From Apostichopus japonicus (taxonomy: Eukaryota; Echinodermata; Holothuroidea; Aspidochirotida; Stichopodidae): 11,000 nucleotides of DNA. Position 1 is the stretch's first letter. The number at the start of each line of letters is the position of its first letter. The position numbers were made by a program, and so were the translations under genes. The stretch is taken from assembly GCF_037975245.1 (NCBI RefSeq), contig NC_092571.1:6496501-6507500 (forward strand). The letters are read 5' to 3'. The notes below the pieces were generated by a model, which saw only the letters and a list, made by a program, of their open reading frames with translations, had not been told where the DNA came from and made no database searches. This document shows positions 1-8,221 of this stretch, in pieces.

Positions 1-238
1 CAAAATCTTAATCCATGACTTCAATAGACCAAGAAGAAGAAAGAAAATAAAGGTGCCAAAATATTATCGTGAATGAGCAATACTGAGGTGTATTCCTTTA
101 TGGTACAACAAATCTATTGTTAAGTACTCAACATGCCAGAGCAAGAGCACATTGTTATAATGACCGCAAAAACAATTGACTGTTCATTCAGTGCAATGCA
201 TTAAGTGACATTGGTATATTAACCCCGTCGTGGTGAAT
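1..238 (+). repeat. Partial satellite monomer (3' part)
   Basis: This is the 3' portion of the satellite monomer that fills most of the window; its 5' part lies outside. Recognisable blocks in order are the ccaaaatattatcgtgaat segment, the ggtacaac/ctattgttaagtactcaacatg segment, the acaattgactgttcatt palindromic segment, and the terminal box ccccgtcgtggtgaatcc at 223-240. The same blocks occur in the same order in every later monomer. It belongs to the diverged outer subfamily. No gene is present. Confidence 0.8.
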
Positions 239-766
239 CCTCACAGATAGGAAGTTACTATAGCAGATTATTACATTTGAATATTCAATGAACTGTAGTA
301 TACTTTCTACTCACTGTTTTGCAAGTTGGCCAACAAGATTTTTTTAAATTTGGTTTGTTTGTTCACAAGTCATATATCTTTATATAACTTGAAGACGTTT
401 CCACTGTTTGTCTAGAGATTGACTTGTTAATGCAATCATTTCGACAGCACTTACTTCAACGGAGGGATCTTCACTTCATGTGAATGTCTATAAACGTTAA
501 CTTCTTAATTGGTTGATCATTTACTCTAAGTCATGAAATTAAACATGGCTTACCAGTGTTTACTATAGAGAAATCAAAAGAAGTACATATTATCGTGAAT
601 ATACATTACATATGTGTATATTTCCACACGTTACAAAAATCATCCTATTTACGTACTCAACATGCAAGAGCAAAGTATTTTATTAATATACAGACAGATT
701 AATCGGCTGTTCAATAAATACAAGGCATTAACTGACGTTGGTACATTATCCCCCGTCGTAGTGAAT
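239..766 (+). repeat. Full-length diverged satellite monomer, 528 bp
   Basis: A complete outer-type monomer measured from one ccccgtcg box to the next. Block order is cctcacagatagga, gcagattattacatttg, a ctgtagtatactttctactcac block, gcaagttggccaacaagatt, an aacttgaagacgtttcc block, an atcttcacttcatgtgaatg block, a tctatagagaaatcaaaagaag block, and the terminal box. This order matches the central 516-bp repeats, so both belong to one family. Its 3' end is the variant carrying ggctgttcaataaatacaagg and a ggtacattatccc lead-in. That variant recurs before 3505, 4267 and 9125, so at least two subfamilies are intermixed. Confidence 0.85.
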
Positions 767-1098
767 CCACACAGGCAATAACATTATTCACAGGTGTATA
801 TATTATCGTTTGGAGTCTGATTTTCGTGATATTCTCACATAACGTATACTCACCATTCTAAACTGAGTTTAACATATCAGTGTTGGAAGCATTTACTTCA
901 TCAAGGTCACTTCATGGTAATGTCTATAGACATTTTACTTCTTAATATTGAGATTTGTACTATACAACTTCAAATTAACATATCTTAATCCGTGACTTCA
1001 ATAGGAATGTAGTGTTATGAATACAGCCAGAACAATTGACTGTTCATTTGGTGAAAAGCATTAAGTGACATTGGTATATTAACCCCGTCGTCGTGAAT
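767..1098 (+). repeat. Satellite monomer shortened by internal deletions, 332 bp
   Basis: This copy begins with part of the extra module (caggtgtatatattatcg, ggagtctgatttt) and then jumps at about 880 to the gcatttacttcatcaagg block, losing the cagattattacatt to gacgtttcc part. A second jump at about 1004 goes from the cttcaatag block straight to ggaatgtagtgttatgaatac, losing the paaaatattatcg-type to actcaacatgcgag part (ccaaaatattatcg through actcaacatgcgag). The bases aatagga at the second join also occur in the neighbouring intact copy (gagaataggaatgtagtg, about 1520), consistent with deletion at a short homology. It ends with a good box at 1083-1100. Confidence 0.75.
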
Positions 1099-1620
1099 CC
1101 TAACATATTAGAGAATAATACAGCATATTATTATTTTTGATTATTCACTGAATTGTAGTATACTTTCTACTCACTATTTTGCAAGTCGGCTAACAAGATT
1201 TGTTACAATTTGGTATGTTTTTTTTTTCACAAATCATATCTTTTTATCTCATGAAGACTTTACCATTGCTTGTATGTACATTGGCCTAGTTTAACAATTA
1301 CATTTGGGCAGCATTTTCATCACCGAGTGGGTCTTCCTTCATTTGAATGACATATTACTTGTTTGTACTGTAACTTTTAACTAAACAACTTGAAATTAAA
1401 ATATCCTACCATCCACTGCAATAGAGGGAAAAACACAAAATATTATCTTTTATTAACATTACTGAGGTGTTTATTTCTTTATGGTACAACAAGTCTCTAG
1501 TTTAAGTAGTCAACATGCGAGAATAGGAATGTAGTGTTGTGAATACAGCCATAACAATTGACTATTCATTTAGTGGACAGCATATAGTGACGTCGGTATA
1601 TTGCCCACGTTGTGGTGAAT
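1099..1620 (+). repeat. Full-length diverged satellite monomer, 522 bp
   Basis: A complete outer-type monomer without the extra module. It retains the actgtagtatactttctactcac, gcaagtcggctaacaagatttg, tcatgaagactttaccattg, aacaattgactattc and terminal-box blocks. The terminal box is altered here (cccacgttgtggtgaatcc), one of the weaker versions. The small run of eight or more T at about 1220 lies within the tgttcacaa-type segment. No coding potential. Confidence 0.82.
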
Positions 1621-2495
1621 CCTCACAGATAGGAGATCTTAATCAGGGTGGCTATATAATTTTTGGAACTGATTTCCGGTATACCCTCACCCATCCTATG
1701 TAAACCATGCTAATTCACTTTTTCACTTACACGGAAATTAATTTTTCACACCGTTACCGTATGTGGAAGTCCACTTGTAACACTGGTATATGAGATACAC
1801 ACTATATCACTAATAAACGTTTTATTTGGACAATACCTTTCGTCAAAACTTGAACCTTGTTTTGTAAGATTATTACATTTGATTATTCACTGAGCTGTAG
1901 TATACTTGCTACTCACTATTTTGCAAGTTAGATAACAAGATTAGTTAAAATGTGGTTTATTTGTTTCTTTTGTTTCTTAAGTAATTTGATCAGTTTACAC
2001 TAAGTCTTCAAATTAAAATGTCTTACCAAAGGTGTCTATAGAGAAATCAGTAGAAGAAAATGTTATTGTAAATTGACATTACTGAAGTGTATATTTCCAC
2101 ATGTTACAACAATTCTCTTGTTTACGTACTTAACATGGAAGAGCAATTAATTCATCAAGGGATGTTTCACTTCATGTTAATGTCTATAGACGTATTACTT
2201 CTAAATATTGTGTATAATCAATTAATTTTAATTATAATAATATATAATTTTTACTATACAAATTAAAATTAAAATATCTTACCCCAGACTTCATTAGAGT
2301 AAAAAAGAAGCCAATATTTTATCATGAATGAAGGTAAGTGAGGTAAATATTTCTTTATGGTACAACAAGTCTATTGTAAAAGTACTCAACAGGCGAGAGC
2401 AGAGTATAGTGTTATGAATACAGCCAGGACAGTTAACTGTTCAATCAGTGCAAAGCATTAAGTGACATTGGTATATTAACCCCGTCGTCGTGAAT
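1621..2495 (+). repeat. Long satellite monomer with extra module, about 875 bp
   Basis: Between the opening cctcacagataggaga and the usual agattattacatttg (at 1867) lies an additional module of about 230 bp (roughly 1636-1866). Landmarks of the module are cttaatcaggg, a pyrimidine-rich stretch ending in cacaccgttaccgt, ggaagtccacttgtaac, and accttgttttgtaag. The same landmarks recur in the monomers starting at 2786, 3505, 4267 and in 8424-8615. The remainder is a normal monomer with local changes, including a very AT-rich patch at 2212-2262 (cttctaaatattgtgtataatc, then TAA/ATT-rich DNA). Confidence 0.78.
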
Positions 2496-2785
2496 CCACA
2501 CATTTAGGAGATTATTACAGAAGATTATGATATTTGATTATTCGCTGAACTGTAGTATGCTTTCCACTCACTATTTTGCAAGTTGGTTAAGAATGATCCA
2601 AAATATTATCTTCAATTAACATAACTGAGGTGTATATTTCTTTATGGTATGCGAGAGCCTACTGTCTAAGTACTCAACATGCGAGAGCAGAGTATAGTGT
2701 TTTGAATACACCCAGAACAATTGACTGTTCATTTTGATGAAAAGCTTTAGGTGACGTCGGTATACTGCCTCCCGTCGTCGTGAAT
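2496..2785 (+). repeat. Satellite monomer shortened by deletion, 290 bp
   Basis: The copy starts normally (cacatttaggagattattacag, then ctgaactgtagtatgctttcc and gcaagttggttaag) and then at about 2593 jumps to ccaaaatattatcttc, omitting about 230 bp of the monomer middle. The right part also has a local rearrangement at about 2648: tatgcgagagcct stands where the tacaacaagtct segment normally is, so a gcgagag piece occurs twice. It ends with the box cccgtcgtcgtgaatca. Confidence 0.75.
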
Positions 2786-3504
2786 CATCAAAGATTGGGG
2801 ACCTTAATCAGGGGTTTGCACACCATTTATATTTATTTTTAAGAGAAATTTATTTTTCTCCTTTTCACACCCGTTACCGTCATTAGAACCCCATTTATAA
2901 CTATGTATCATGAGATATATCACAACGTTTTACTTACACAATATCTTTCCCAACTATTTATGTTACTACTATCTTTTAAAACTTGAGCCTTGTTTTATCA
3001 GATTATTACATTTGATTATTCACTGAACTGTAGTGTACTTTCATCTCACTATTTTTCAAGTTGGCTAACAAGATTTTTTTAAATTGTGTATATTTGATCA
3101 CAGGTCATATATTTTTTATATAACTTGAAGACGTTTCCGCTGTGTGTCTGTAGATTGACTTAGTCAATGCAATCATTTTGGCAACATTACTTTATCGAAG
3201 GGATCTTCACTTAATGTGAATGTCTTCAGACGTACTCACTTCTTTATGATCTTGATCATTTTAGTATAAGTCTTTAAATGAAAATGACTTACAAATGTGA
3301 TCTATAGGGAAAACAACAGAAGAAAAATATTATCGTAAATTCGCGGTTACCGAAGATATTATTTCCGCACATTAAAACAATTATGTTGTTTACGTACACA
3401 ACATGCAAGAGGAAGTAATTTCATGGATACAGACAGACTAATCGACTGTTCATTAAATACAAGGCATTAGCTGCCGTTGGTACATTACCCCCGACATAAT
3501 GAAT
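2786..3504 (+). repeat. Long satellite monomer with extra module, 719 bp
   Basis: The extra module here runs from about 2800 to 2998 (cttaatcagggg, ttctccttttcacacccg, ttaccgtc, cttgagccttgttttatcag), and the ordinary monomer follows from gattattacatttg at 3000. The monomer part holds the standard acttgaagacgtttccgc, atcttcacttaatgtgaatg and tcgactgttcattaaatac blocks. It ends in a weak box (ccccgacataatgaatca). The 3' end belongs to the ggctgttcattaaatacaagg variant. Confidence 0.78.
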
Positions 3505-4266
3505 CAACACAAATAGGTCATAATCTTAATTACATGTGTATACATTATCGTTTGGTACCTGGTTTACTGTCAACTCTCATATATTGTCTGTGAATAATTC
3601 TGACTCAGTTGTATAAATTTTAAGAGGAATTCATATTTCTCCTTTTCACACCCGTTACCGTCTGGGGAAGTCCATTTGTAACTCTGGATCATGAGACATA
3701 CAATATGACACCAATAAACGGTTCATTTATGCATTACCTTTCCCAACTATTTATGTTACTTCTATCTAAAAAACTTGATCCTTGTTTATTCAGAATATTA
3801 CATTTCATAATTCGCTAAACTGTAGTATACTATCTAGTTAGACTCACTTTTATTTTGCAAGTTGGCTAACAAGATTTGTTAAGGTTGTGTATATATGTTT
3901 ACAAGAAACAATTCTTTTTATAACTTGAAGACGTTTCCTCTGTTTGTCTGTACATTGACTTAGGTAATGCAATAATTTTGGCATCATTTACTTTACTGTA
4001 GGATCTTCACTCCATATGAATGTCTATAAACGTTTTCACTTCATAACTATTTTGATCATTTTACTATAGGTCTTCAAATTAAAATGTCTTACCTTTATCT
4101 TCTATAGAGAGAACAAAAGCAAAAAATATAATCGTAAAGCGACGTTACTAAAGAACATATTTCCATACGTTAGTAAGTTAGCAAAGTAACATTATGAATA
4201 CAGACAGAATAATCGGCTGTTCATGAAATACAAGGTGACGTTAGTACATTACCCCGTCGTAATGAT
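3505..4266 (+). repeat. Long satellite monomer with extra module, 762 bp
   Basis: This is the best-preserved long form. The module spans about 3520-3790 and carries cttaattacatgtgtata, attctgactcagttgtata, ttctccttttcacacccg, ttaccgtctggggaagtcc and atcatgagac. The ordinary monomer resumes at cagaatattacatttc (3791). It is the most useful comparison for the interrupted module at 4267-4405, because it shows which sequence would have followed there. Confidence 0.8.
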
Positions 4267-4405
4267 TCCACACAGATAGGTTATAACCTTAATCACGGGT
4301 GTATACCTTATCTTGGAATTTGTTTAACTGTCAACTCGCACATGTTGTCTGTGAATAATTCTTACTCAGTTGTATAACTTTAAAGAGAAATTCTTTTTTC
4401 TCCTT
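4267..4405 (+). repeat. Extra-module fragment interrupted on its right side
   Basis: A satellite start (ccacacagatagg) leads into the extra module: ccttaatcacgggtgtata, ttgtctgtgaataattc, actcagttgtataac, ttctcctt. It then stops at about 4405, where copies at 2786 and 3505 would continue with tttcacacccgttaccg. Satellite sequence of this module resumes only at 8424. The 4406-8423 segment therefore interrupts, or replaces part of, this module. Confidence 0.75.
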
Positions 4406-4412
4406 GGTTAGG

Positions 4413-4514
4413 TGTGAGGTCATGAAAAGTGGTGCATATTCTACAAGAAAAGGAAACACTTTTCACATCGCTGGGGACTGACTGTTAAGGTCTCCAATCT
4501 GTGAGGATTCACGA
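4413..4514 (-). repeat. Left inverted-repeat arm, 102 bp
   Basis: Reading the minus strand reproduces 8120-8221. Differences are three close together at about 4453-4456 (gaaa against the reverse-complemented aagg), one near 4495 (ccaatctg against cctatctg) and one near 4508-4511 (gattcacg against gattaacg). The outer 70 bp (tgtgaggtcatgaaaagtgg onward) is not satellite. The inner 31 bp (4484-4514) is a satellite piece in inverted orientation, rc gtcgtgaatcctcacag. This is the only minus-strand satellite sequence seen in the window. Confidence 0.88.
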
Positions 4515-4524
4515 CATTGTGAAT

Positions 4525-5040
4525 CTTCTAAGGAAAGGAAATTATTATAGCAGATTATATCAGATTATAATATTTCATTATGCGCTGAACTGTAATATGG
4601 GTTTTAATCATTATTTTGCTAGTTTTGGTATATATGTTCACAACTCATACATCGGTTTATCTCATGAAAACATTACCACGCCTTATCTGTGCATTGCCAT
4701 AGTTAAACAATTCCATTTTAGCAGCAATTATTTCATCGACCGGGTCTTCACCTCATGTTAATATCTTTAGACATATTTCTTATTAATATTGTCATTTTTA
4801 CTATACAACTTTAATTAAGATATCTTACCCCGCACTGCAATAAAGAGAACAATAGAAGCCAAAATATTAAAGTAAATTAACGATACTGAGGTACATATTT
4901 CTTAATGGTACACGTTTATTGTTAAAGTACTCAACATGCGAGAGCAGAGTATAATGTTATGATTACAGCCAGAACAATTGACTGTTCATTTAGTGAAAAG
5001 CATTATGTGGCATTGAAATATTAACCCCGTCGTCGTGAAT
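4525..5040 (+). repeat. Array monomer 1, 516 bp
   Basis: The first + strand monomer after the left arm. It matches monomers 2-4 except near its left end (cttctaaggaaaggaaatt instead of cctctagggaaaggagatc; cattatgcgctg instead of cattaagcgctg). The marker at 4870 is A. Edge-limited differences are expected for the terminal copy of a homogenised array, or they could have entered when the junction with the inverted arm formed. Confidence 0.93.
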
Positions 5041-5556
5041 CCTCTAGGGAAAGGAGATCATTATAGCAGATTATATCAGATTATAATATTTCATTAAGCG
5101 CTGAACTGTAATATGGGTTTTAATCATTATTTTGCTAGTTTTGGTATATATGTTCACAACTCATACATCGGTTTATCTCATGAAAACATTACCACGCCTT
5201 ATCTGTGCATTGCCATAGTTAAACAATTCCATTTTAGCAGCAATTATTTCATCGACCGGGTCTTCACCTCATGTTAATATCTTTAGACATATTTCTTATT
5301 AATATTGTCATTTTTACTATACAACTTTAATTAAGATATCTTACCCCGCACTGCAATAAAGAGAACAATAGAAGCCAAAATATTATAGTAAATTAACGAT
5401 ACTGAGGTACATATTTCTTAATGGTACACGTTTATTGTTAAAGTACTCAACATGCGAGAGCAGAGTATAATGTTATGATTACAGCCAGAACAATTGACTG
5501 TTCATTTAGTGAAAAGCATTATGTGGCATTGAAATATTAACCCCGTCGTCGTGAAT
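5041..5556 (+). repeat. Array monomer 2, 516 bp (best consensus copy)
   Basis: Near-consensus monomer. By eye it differs from monomer 3 at about two positions (T at 5386 where monomer 3 has A; atacaac where monomer 3 has ataccac) and from monomer 4 at about one (cgtttattg against cgtttactg). It contains the intact box ccccgtcgtcgtgaatcc at the array junctions and the palindrome gaacaattgactgttc at 5488-5503. Confidence 0.95.
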
Positions 5557-6072
5557 CCTCTAGGGAAAGGAGATCATTATAGCAGATTATATCAGATTAT
5601 AATATTTCATTAAGCGCTGAACTGTAATATGGGTTTTAATCATTATTTTGCTAGTTTTGGTATATATGTTCACAACTCATACATCGGTTTATCTCATGAA
5701 AACATTACCACGCCTTATCTGTGCATTGCCATAGTTAAACAATTCCATTTTAGCAGCAATTATTTCATCGACCGGGTCTTCACCTCATGTTAATATCTTT
5801 AGACATATTTCTTATTAATATTGTCATTTTTACTATACCACTTTAATTAAGATATCTTACCCCGCACTGCAATAAAGAGAACAATAGAAGCCAAAATATT
5901 AAAGTAAATTAACGATACTGAGGTACATATTTCTTAATGGTACACGTTTATTGTTAAAGTACTCAACATGCGAGAGCAGAGTATAATGTTATGATTACAG
6001 CCAGAACAATTGACTGTTCATTTAGTGAAAAGCATTATGTGGCATTGAAATATTAACCCCGTCGTCGTGAAT
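5557..6072 (+). repeat. Array monomer 3, 516 bp
   Basis: Nearly identical to monomers 2 and 4. Private change: ataccac instead of atacaac near 5837. The marker at 5902 is A, as in monomer 1. Confidence 0.95.
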
Positions 6073-6588
6073 CCTCTAGGGAAAGGAGATCATTATAGCA
6101 GATTATATCAGATTATAATATTTCATTAAGCGCTGAACTGTAATATGGGTTTTAATCATTATTTTGCTAGTTTTGGTATATATGTTCACAACTCATACAT
6201 CGGTTTATCTCATGAAAACATTACCACGCCTTATCTGTGCATTGCCATAGTTAAACAATTCCATTTTAGCAGCAATTATTTCATCGACCGGGTCTTCACC
6301 TCATGTTAATATCTTTAGACATATTTCTTATTAATATTGTCATTTTTACTATACAACTTTAATTAAGATATCTTACCCCGCACTGCAATAAAGAGAACAA
6401 TAGAAGCCAAAATATTATAGTAAATTAACGATACTGAGGTACATATTTCTTAATGGTACACGTTTACTGTTAAAGTACTCAACATGCGAGAGCAGAGTAT
6501 AATGTTATGATTACAGCCAGAACAATTGACTGTTCATTTAGTGAAAAGCATTATGTGGCATTGAAATATTAACCCCGTCGTCGTGAAT
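6073..6588 (+). repeat. Array monomer 4, 516 bp
   Basis: Nearly identical to monomer 2. Private change: cgtttactgtt instead of cgtttattgtt near 6465. The marker at 6418 is T, as in monomer 2. Confidence 0.95.
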
Positions 6589-7104
6589 CCTCTAGGGAAA
6601 GGAGATCATTATAGCAGATTATATCAGATTATAATATTTCATTAAGCGCTGAACTGTAATATGGGTTTTAATCATTATTTTGCTAGTTTTGGTATATATG
6701 TTCACAACTCATACATCGGTTTATCTCATAAAAACATTACCACGCCTTATCTGTGCATTGCCATAGTTAAACAATTCCATTTTAGCAGCAATTATTTCAT
6801 CGACCGGGTCTTCACCTCATGTTAATATCTTTAGACATATTTCTTATTAATATAGTCATTTTTACTATACAACTTTAATTAAGATATCTTACCATAGACT
6901 GCAATAAAGAGAACAATAGAAGCTAAAATATTAAAGTAAATTAACGATACTGAGGTACATATTTCTTAATGGTACAAGTCTATTGTTAAAGGACTCAACA
7001 TGCGAGAGCAGAGTATAATGTTATGATTACAGCCAGAACAAATGATTGTTCAATTAGTGAATAGCAATATGTGGCATTGAAATATTAACCCCGTCGTCTT
7101 TAAT
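6589..7104 (+). repeat. Array monomer 5, 516 bp, hybrid
   Basis: The left part is like monomers 2-4. From about 6729 rightward it carries changes shared with monomers 6 and 7: tctcataaaaac (as in 7), ttaatatagtc (as in 6), and acaagtctattg instead of acacgtttattg (as in 6 and 7). Its 3' box is altered (ccccgtcgtctttaatcc). This left-to-right change in affinity fits an exchange breakpoint inside the copy or a conversion-tract boundary. Confidence 0.93.
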
Positions 7105-7615
7105 CCTCTAGGGAAAGGAGATCATTATAGCAGATTATATCAGATTATAATATTTCATTATGCGCTGAACTGTAATATGGGTTTTAATCATTATTTTGCT
7201 AGTTTGGTATATATGTTCACAACTCATACATCGGTTTATCTCATGAAAACATTACCACGCCTTATCTGTGCATTGCCATAGTCAAACAATTCCATTTTAG
7301 CAGCAATTATTTCATCGACCGGGTCTTCACCTCATGTTAATATCTTTAGACATATTTCTTATTAATATAGTCATTTTTACTATACAACTTTAAGATATCT
7401 AACCTTCGACTGCAATAAAGAGAACAATAGCAGCAAAAATTTTAAAGTAAATTAACGATACTGAGGTACATATTTCTTAATGGTACAAGTCTATTGTTAA
7501 AGTACTCAACATGCGAGAGCAGAGTATAATGTTATGATTACAGCCAGAACAATTGACTGTTCATTTAGTGAAAAGCATTATGTGGCATTGATATAGTAAC
7601 CCCGTCGTCATGAAT
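7105..7615 (+). repeat. Array monomer 6, 511 bp
   Basis: Shorter than the consensus by five bases: one T is missing in the tagttttggtata tract near 7200, and four bases are missing in actttaattaagatatc near 7390. It has cattatgcgctg like monomers 1 and 7, and ttaatatagtc like monomer 5. Confidence 0.93.
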
Positions 7616-8127
7616 CCTCTAGGGAAAGGAGATCATTATAGCAGATTATATCAGATTATAATATTTCATTATGCGCTGAACTGTAATATGGGTTTAAATC
7701 AATATTTTGCTAGTTCGCCAAGAAGATTTGTATTGGTATATATGTTCACACTTTATACATCGGTTTATCTCATAAAAACATTACCACGCCTTGTCGGTAC
7801 ACTGACCTAGTTGAAAAATTCCATTTTGGCAGCAATTATTTCATCGACCGGGTCTTCACTTCATTTGAATATCTTTAGACATATTACTTCTTAATATTGT
7901 CATTTTTACTATGCAATTTCAATAAATATATCTTACCCCGCTCTGCAATAGAAGCCGATATATTATAGTAAATTAAAGATACTGGTGTATATACTTTAAT
8001 GGTACAAGTCTATTGTTCAAGTACTCAACATCAGATTATAATGTTATGATTACAGCCAAAACAATTGACTGTTCATTTAGTGAAAAGCATTAAGTGACAT
8101 TGATATAGTAACACCGTCTTCGTTAAT
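7616..8127 (+). repeat. Array monomer 7, 512 bp, transitional copy
   Basis: The most divergent array member. It has the 10-bp duplication diagnostic of the array but keeps 17 bp at 7716-7732 (cgccaagaagatttgta) that monomers 1-6 lack. Outer monomers carry a counterpart (ggccaacaagattt at about 328). It also has a deletion near 8030, where actcaacatcagattataatg replaces the gcgagagcagag segment. It is therefore intermediate between the outer and inner subfamilies. It runs directly into the right inverted arm. Confidence 0.92.
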
Positions 8128-8221
8128 CCTCACAGATAGGAGACCTTAACAGTCAGTCCCCAGCGATGTGAAAAGTGCCTTCTTTTCTTGTAGAATATGC
8201 ACCACTTTTCATGACCTCACA
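8120..8221 (+). repeat. Right inverted-repeat arm, 102 bp
   Basis: Reverse complement of 4413-4514. Its inner 31 bp is ordinary + strand satellite (cctcacagataggagacctt) continuing from monomer 7. At about 8151 it leaves the satellite (other copies read cttaatcaggg here) and enters non-satellite DNA, agtcagtccccagcgatg through atgacctcac. Because satellite flows into this arm naturally, the right arm looks like the original junction and the left arm like its inverted copy. This is inference. Confidence 0.88.

Larger units (their letters stand above)
4525..8127 (+). repeat. Homogenised tandem satellite array, 7 monomers of about 516 bp
   Basis: Seven head-to-tail monomers start at 4525, 5041, 5557, 6073, 6589, 7105 and 7616, giving lengths of 516, 516, 516, 516, 516, 511 and 512 bp. 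Central copies are almost identical while the right-hand ones diverge, as unequal crossing-over or gene conversion produces in an array. Compared with the outer monomers, all seven share a 10-bp tandem duplication (cagattatat/cagattataa, for example 5067-5086). Copies 1-6 also lack 17 bp that copy 7 retains. The short open frames in the array are repeat-derived and are not genes. Confidence 0.95.
4413..8221. mobile_element. Inverted-repeat-bounded satellite element (foldback/TIR-like), 3.8 kb
   Basis: Two 102-bp arms in opposite orientation (4413-4514 and 8120-8221) enclose seven tandem satellite monomers. The arms align gaplessly with about five mismatches, so they share a recent common source. 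No transposase, integrase or reverse-transcriptase frame lies inside. If mobile, the element is non-autonomous. No direct duplication is seen immediately outside the arms: the left flank ends ggttagg and the right flank begins acttac. Non-autonomous elements carrying internal tandem repeats are known in animals, and foldback elements combine inverted ends with repeats, but this sequence was not recognised as a named family. An inverted duplication of a satellite junction, without transposition, is the main alternative. Confidence 0.5.

Noticed and set aside
4501-4761. 86-codon open frame with a GTG start, crossing from the left inverted arm into monomer 1
   Set aside because: It begins in the inverted arm and runs through satellite sequence. 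The equivalent region in the near-identical monomers 2-5 is not open from a comparable start. The protein has no recognisable domain, so this is chance.
4525-5040. 516 bp as exactly three nucleosome repeats (3 x 172)
   Set aside because: The arithmetic works, but no internal 172-bp periodicity was seen in the monomer and outer monomers are 522-528 bp, so no claim is made.
5465-5475. TATAAT-like words (gagtataatgttatg) as bacterial promoters
   Set aside because: Such words are expected in AT-rich DNA, recur in every monomer, and there are no genes downstream. The window does not look bacterial.
7610-7810. 66-codon open frame in monomer 7
   Set aside because: It lies in the same satellite region as 4525 onward. 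Its residues are simply the translated repeat, and the 17-bp retained segment would shift frame relative to the other copies.
4525-8127. CRISPR array
   Set aside because: The 516-bp units are contiguous tandem monomers with no short repeat and unique-spacer alternation.
4413-8221. Helitron/Helentron with central tandem repeats
   Set aside because: The long, near-perfect inverted arms do not fit, and neither a 5' TC terminus nor a CTRR end with a preceding hairpin could be placed with confidence.
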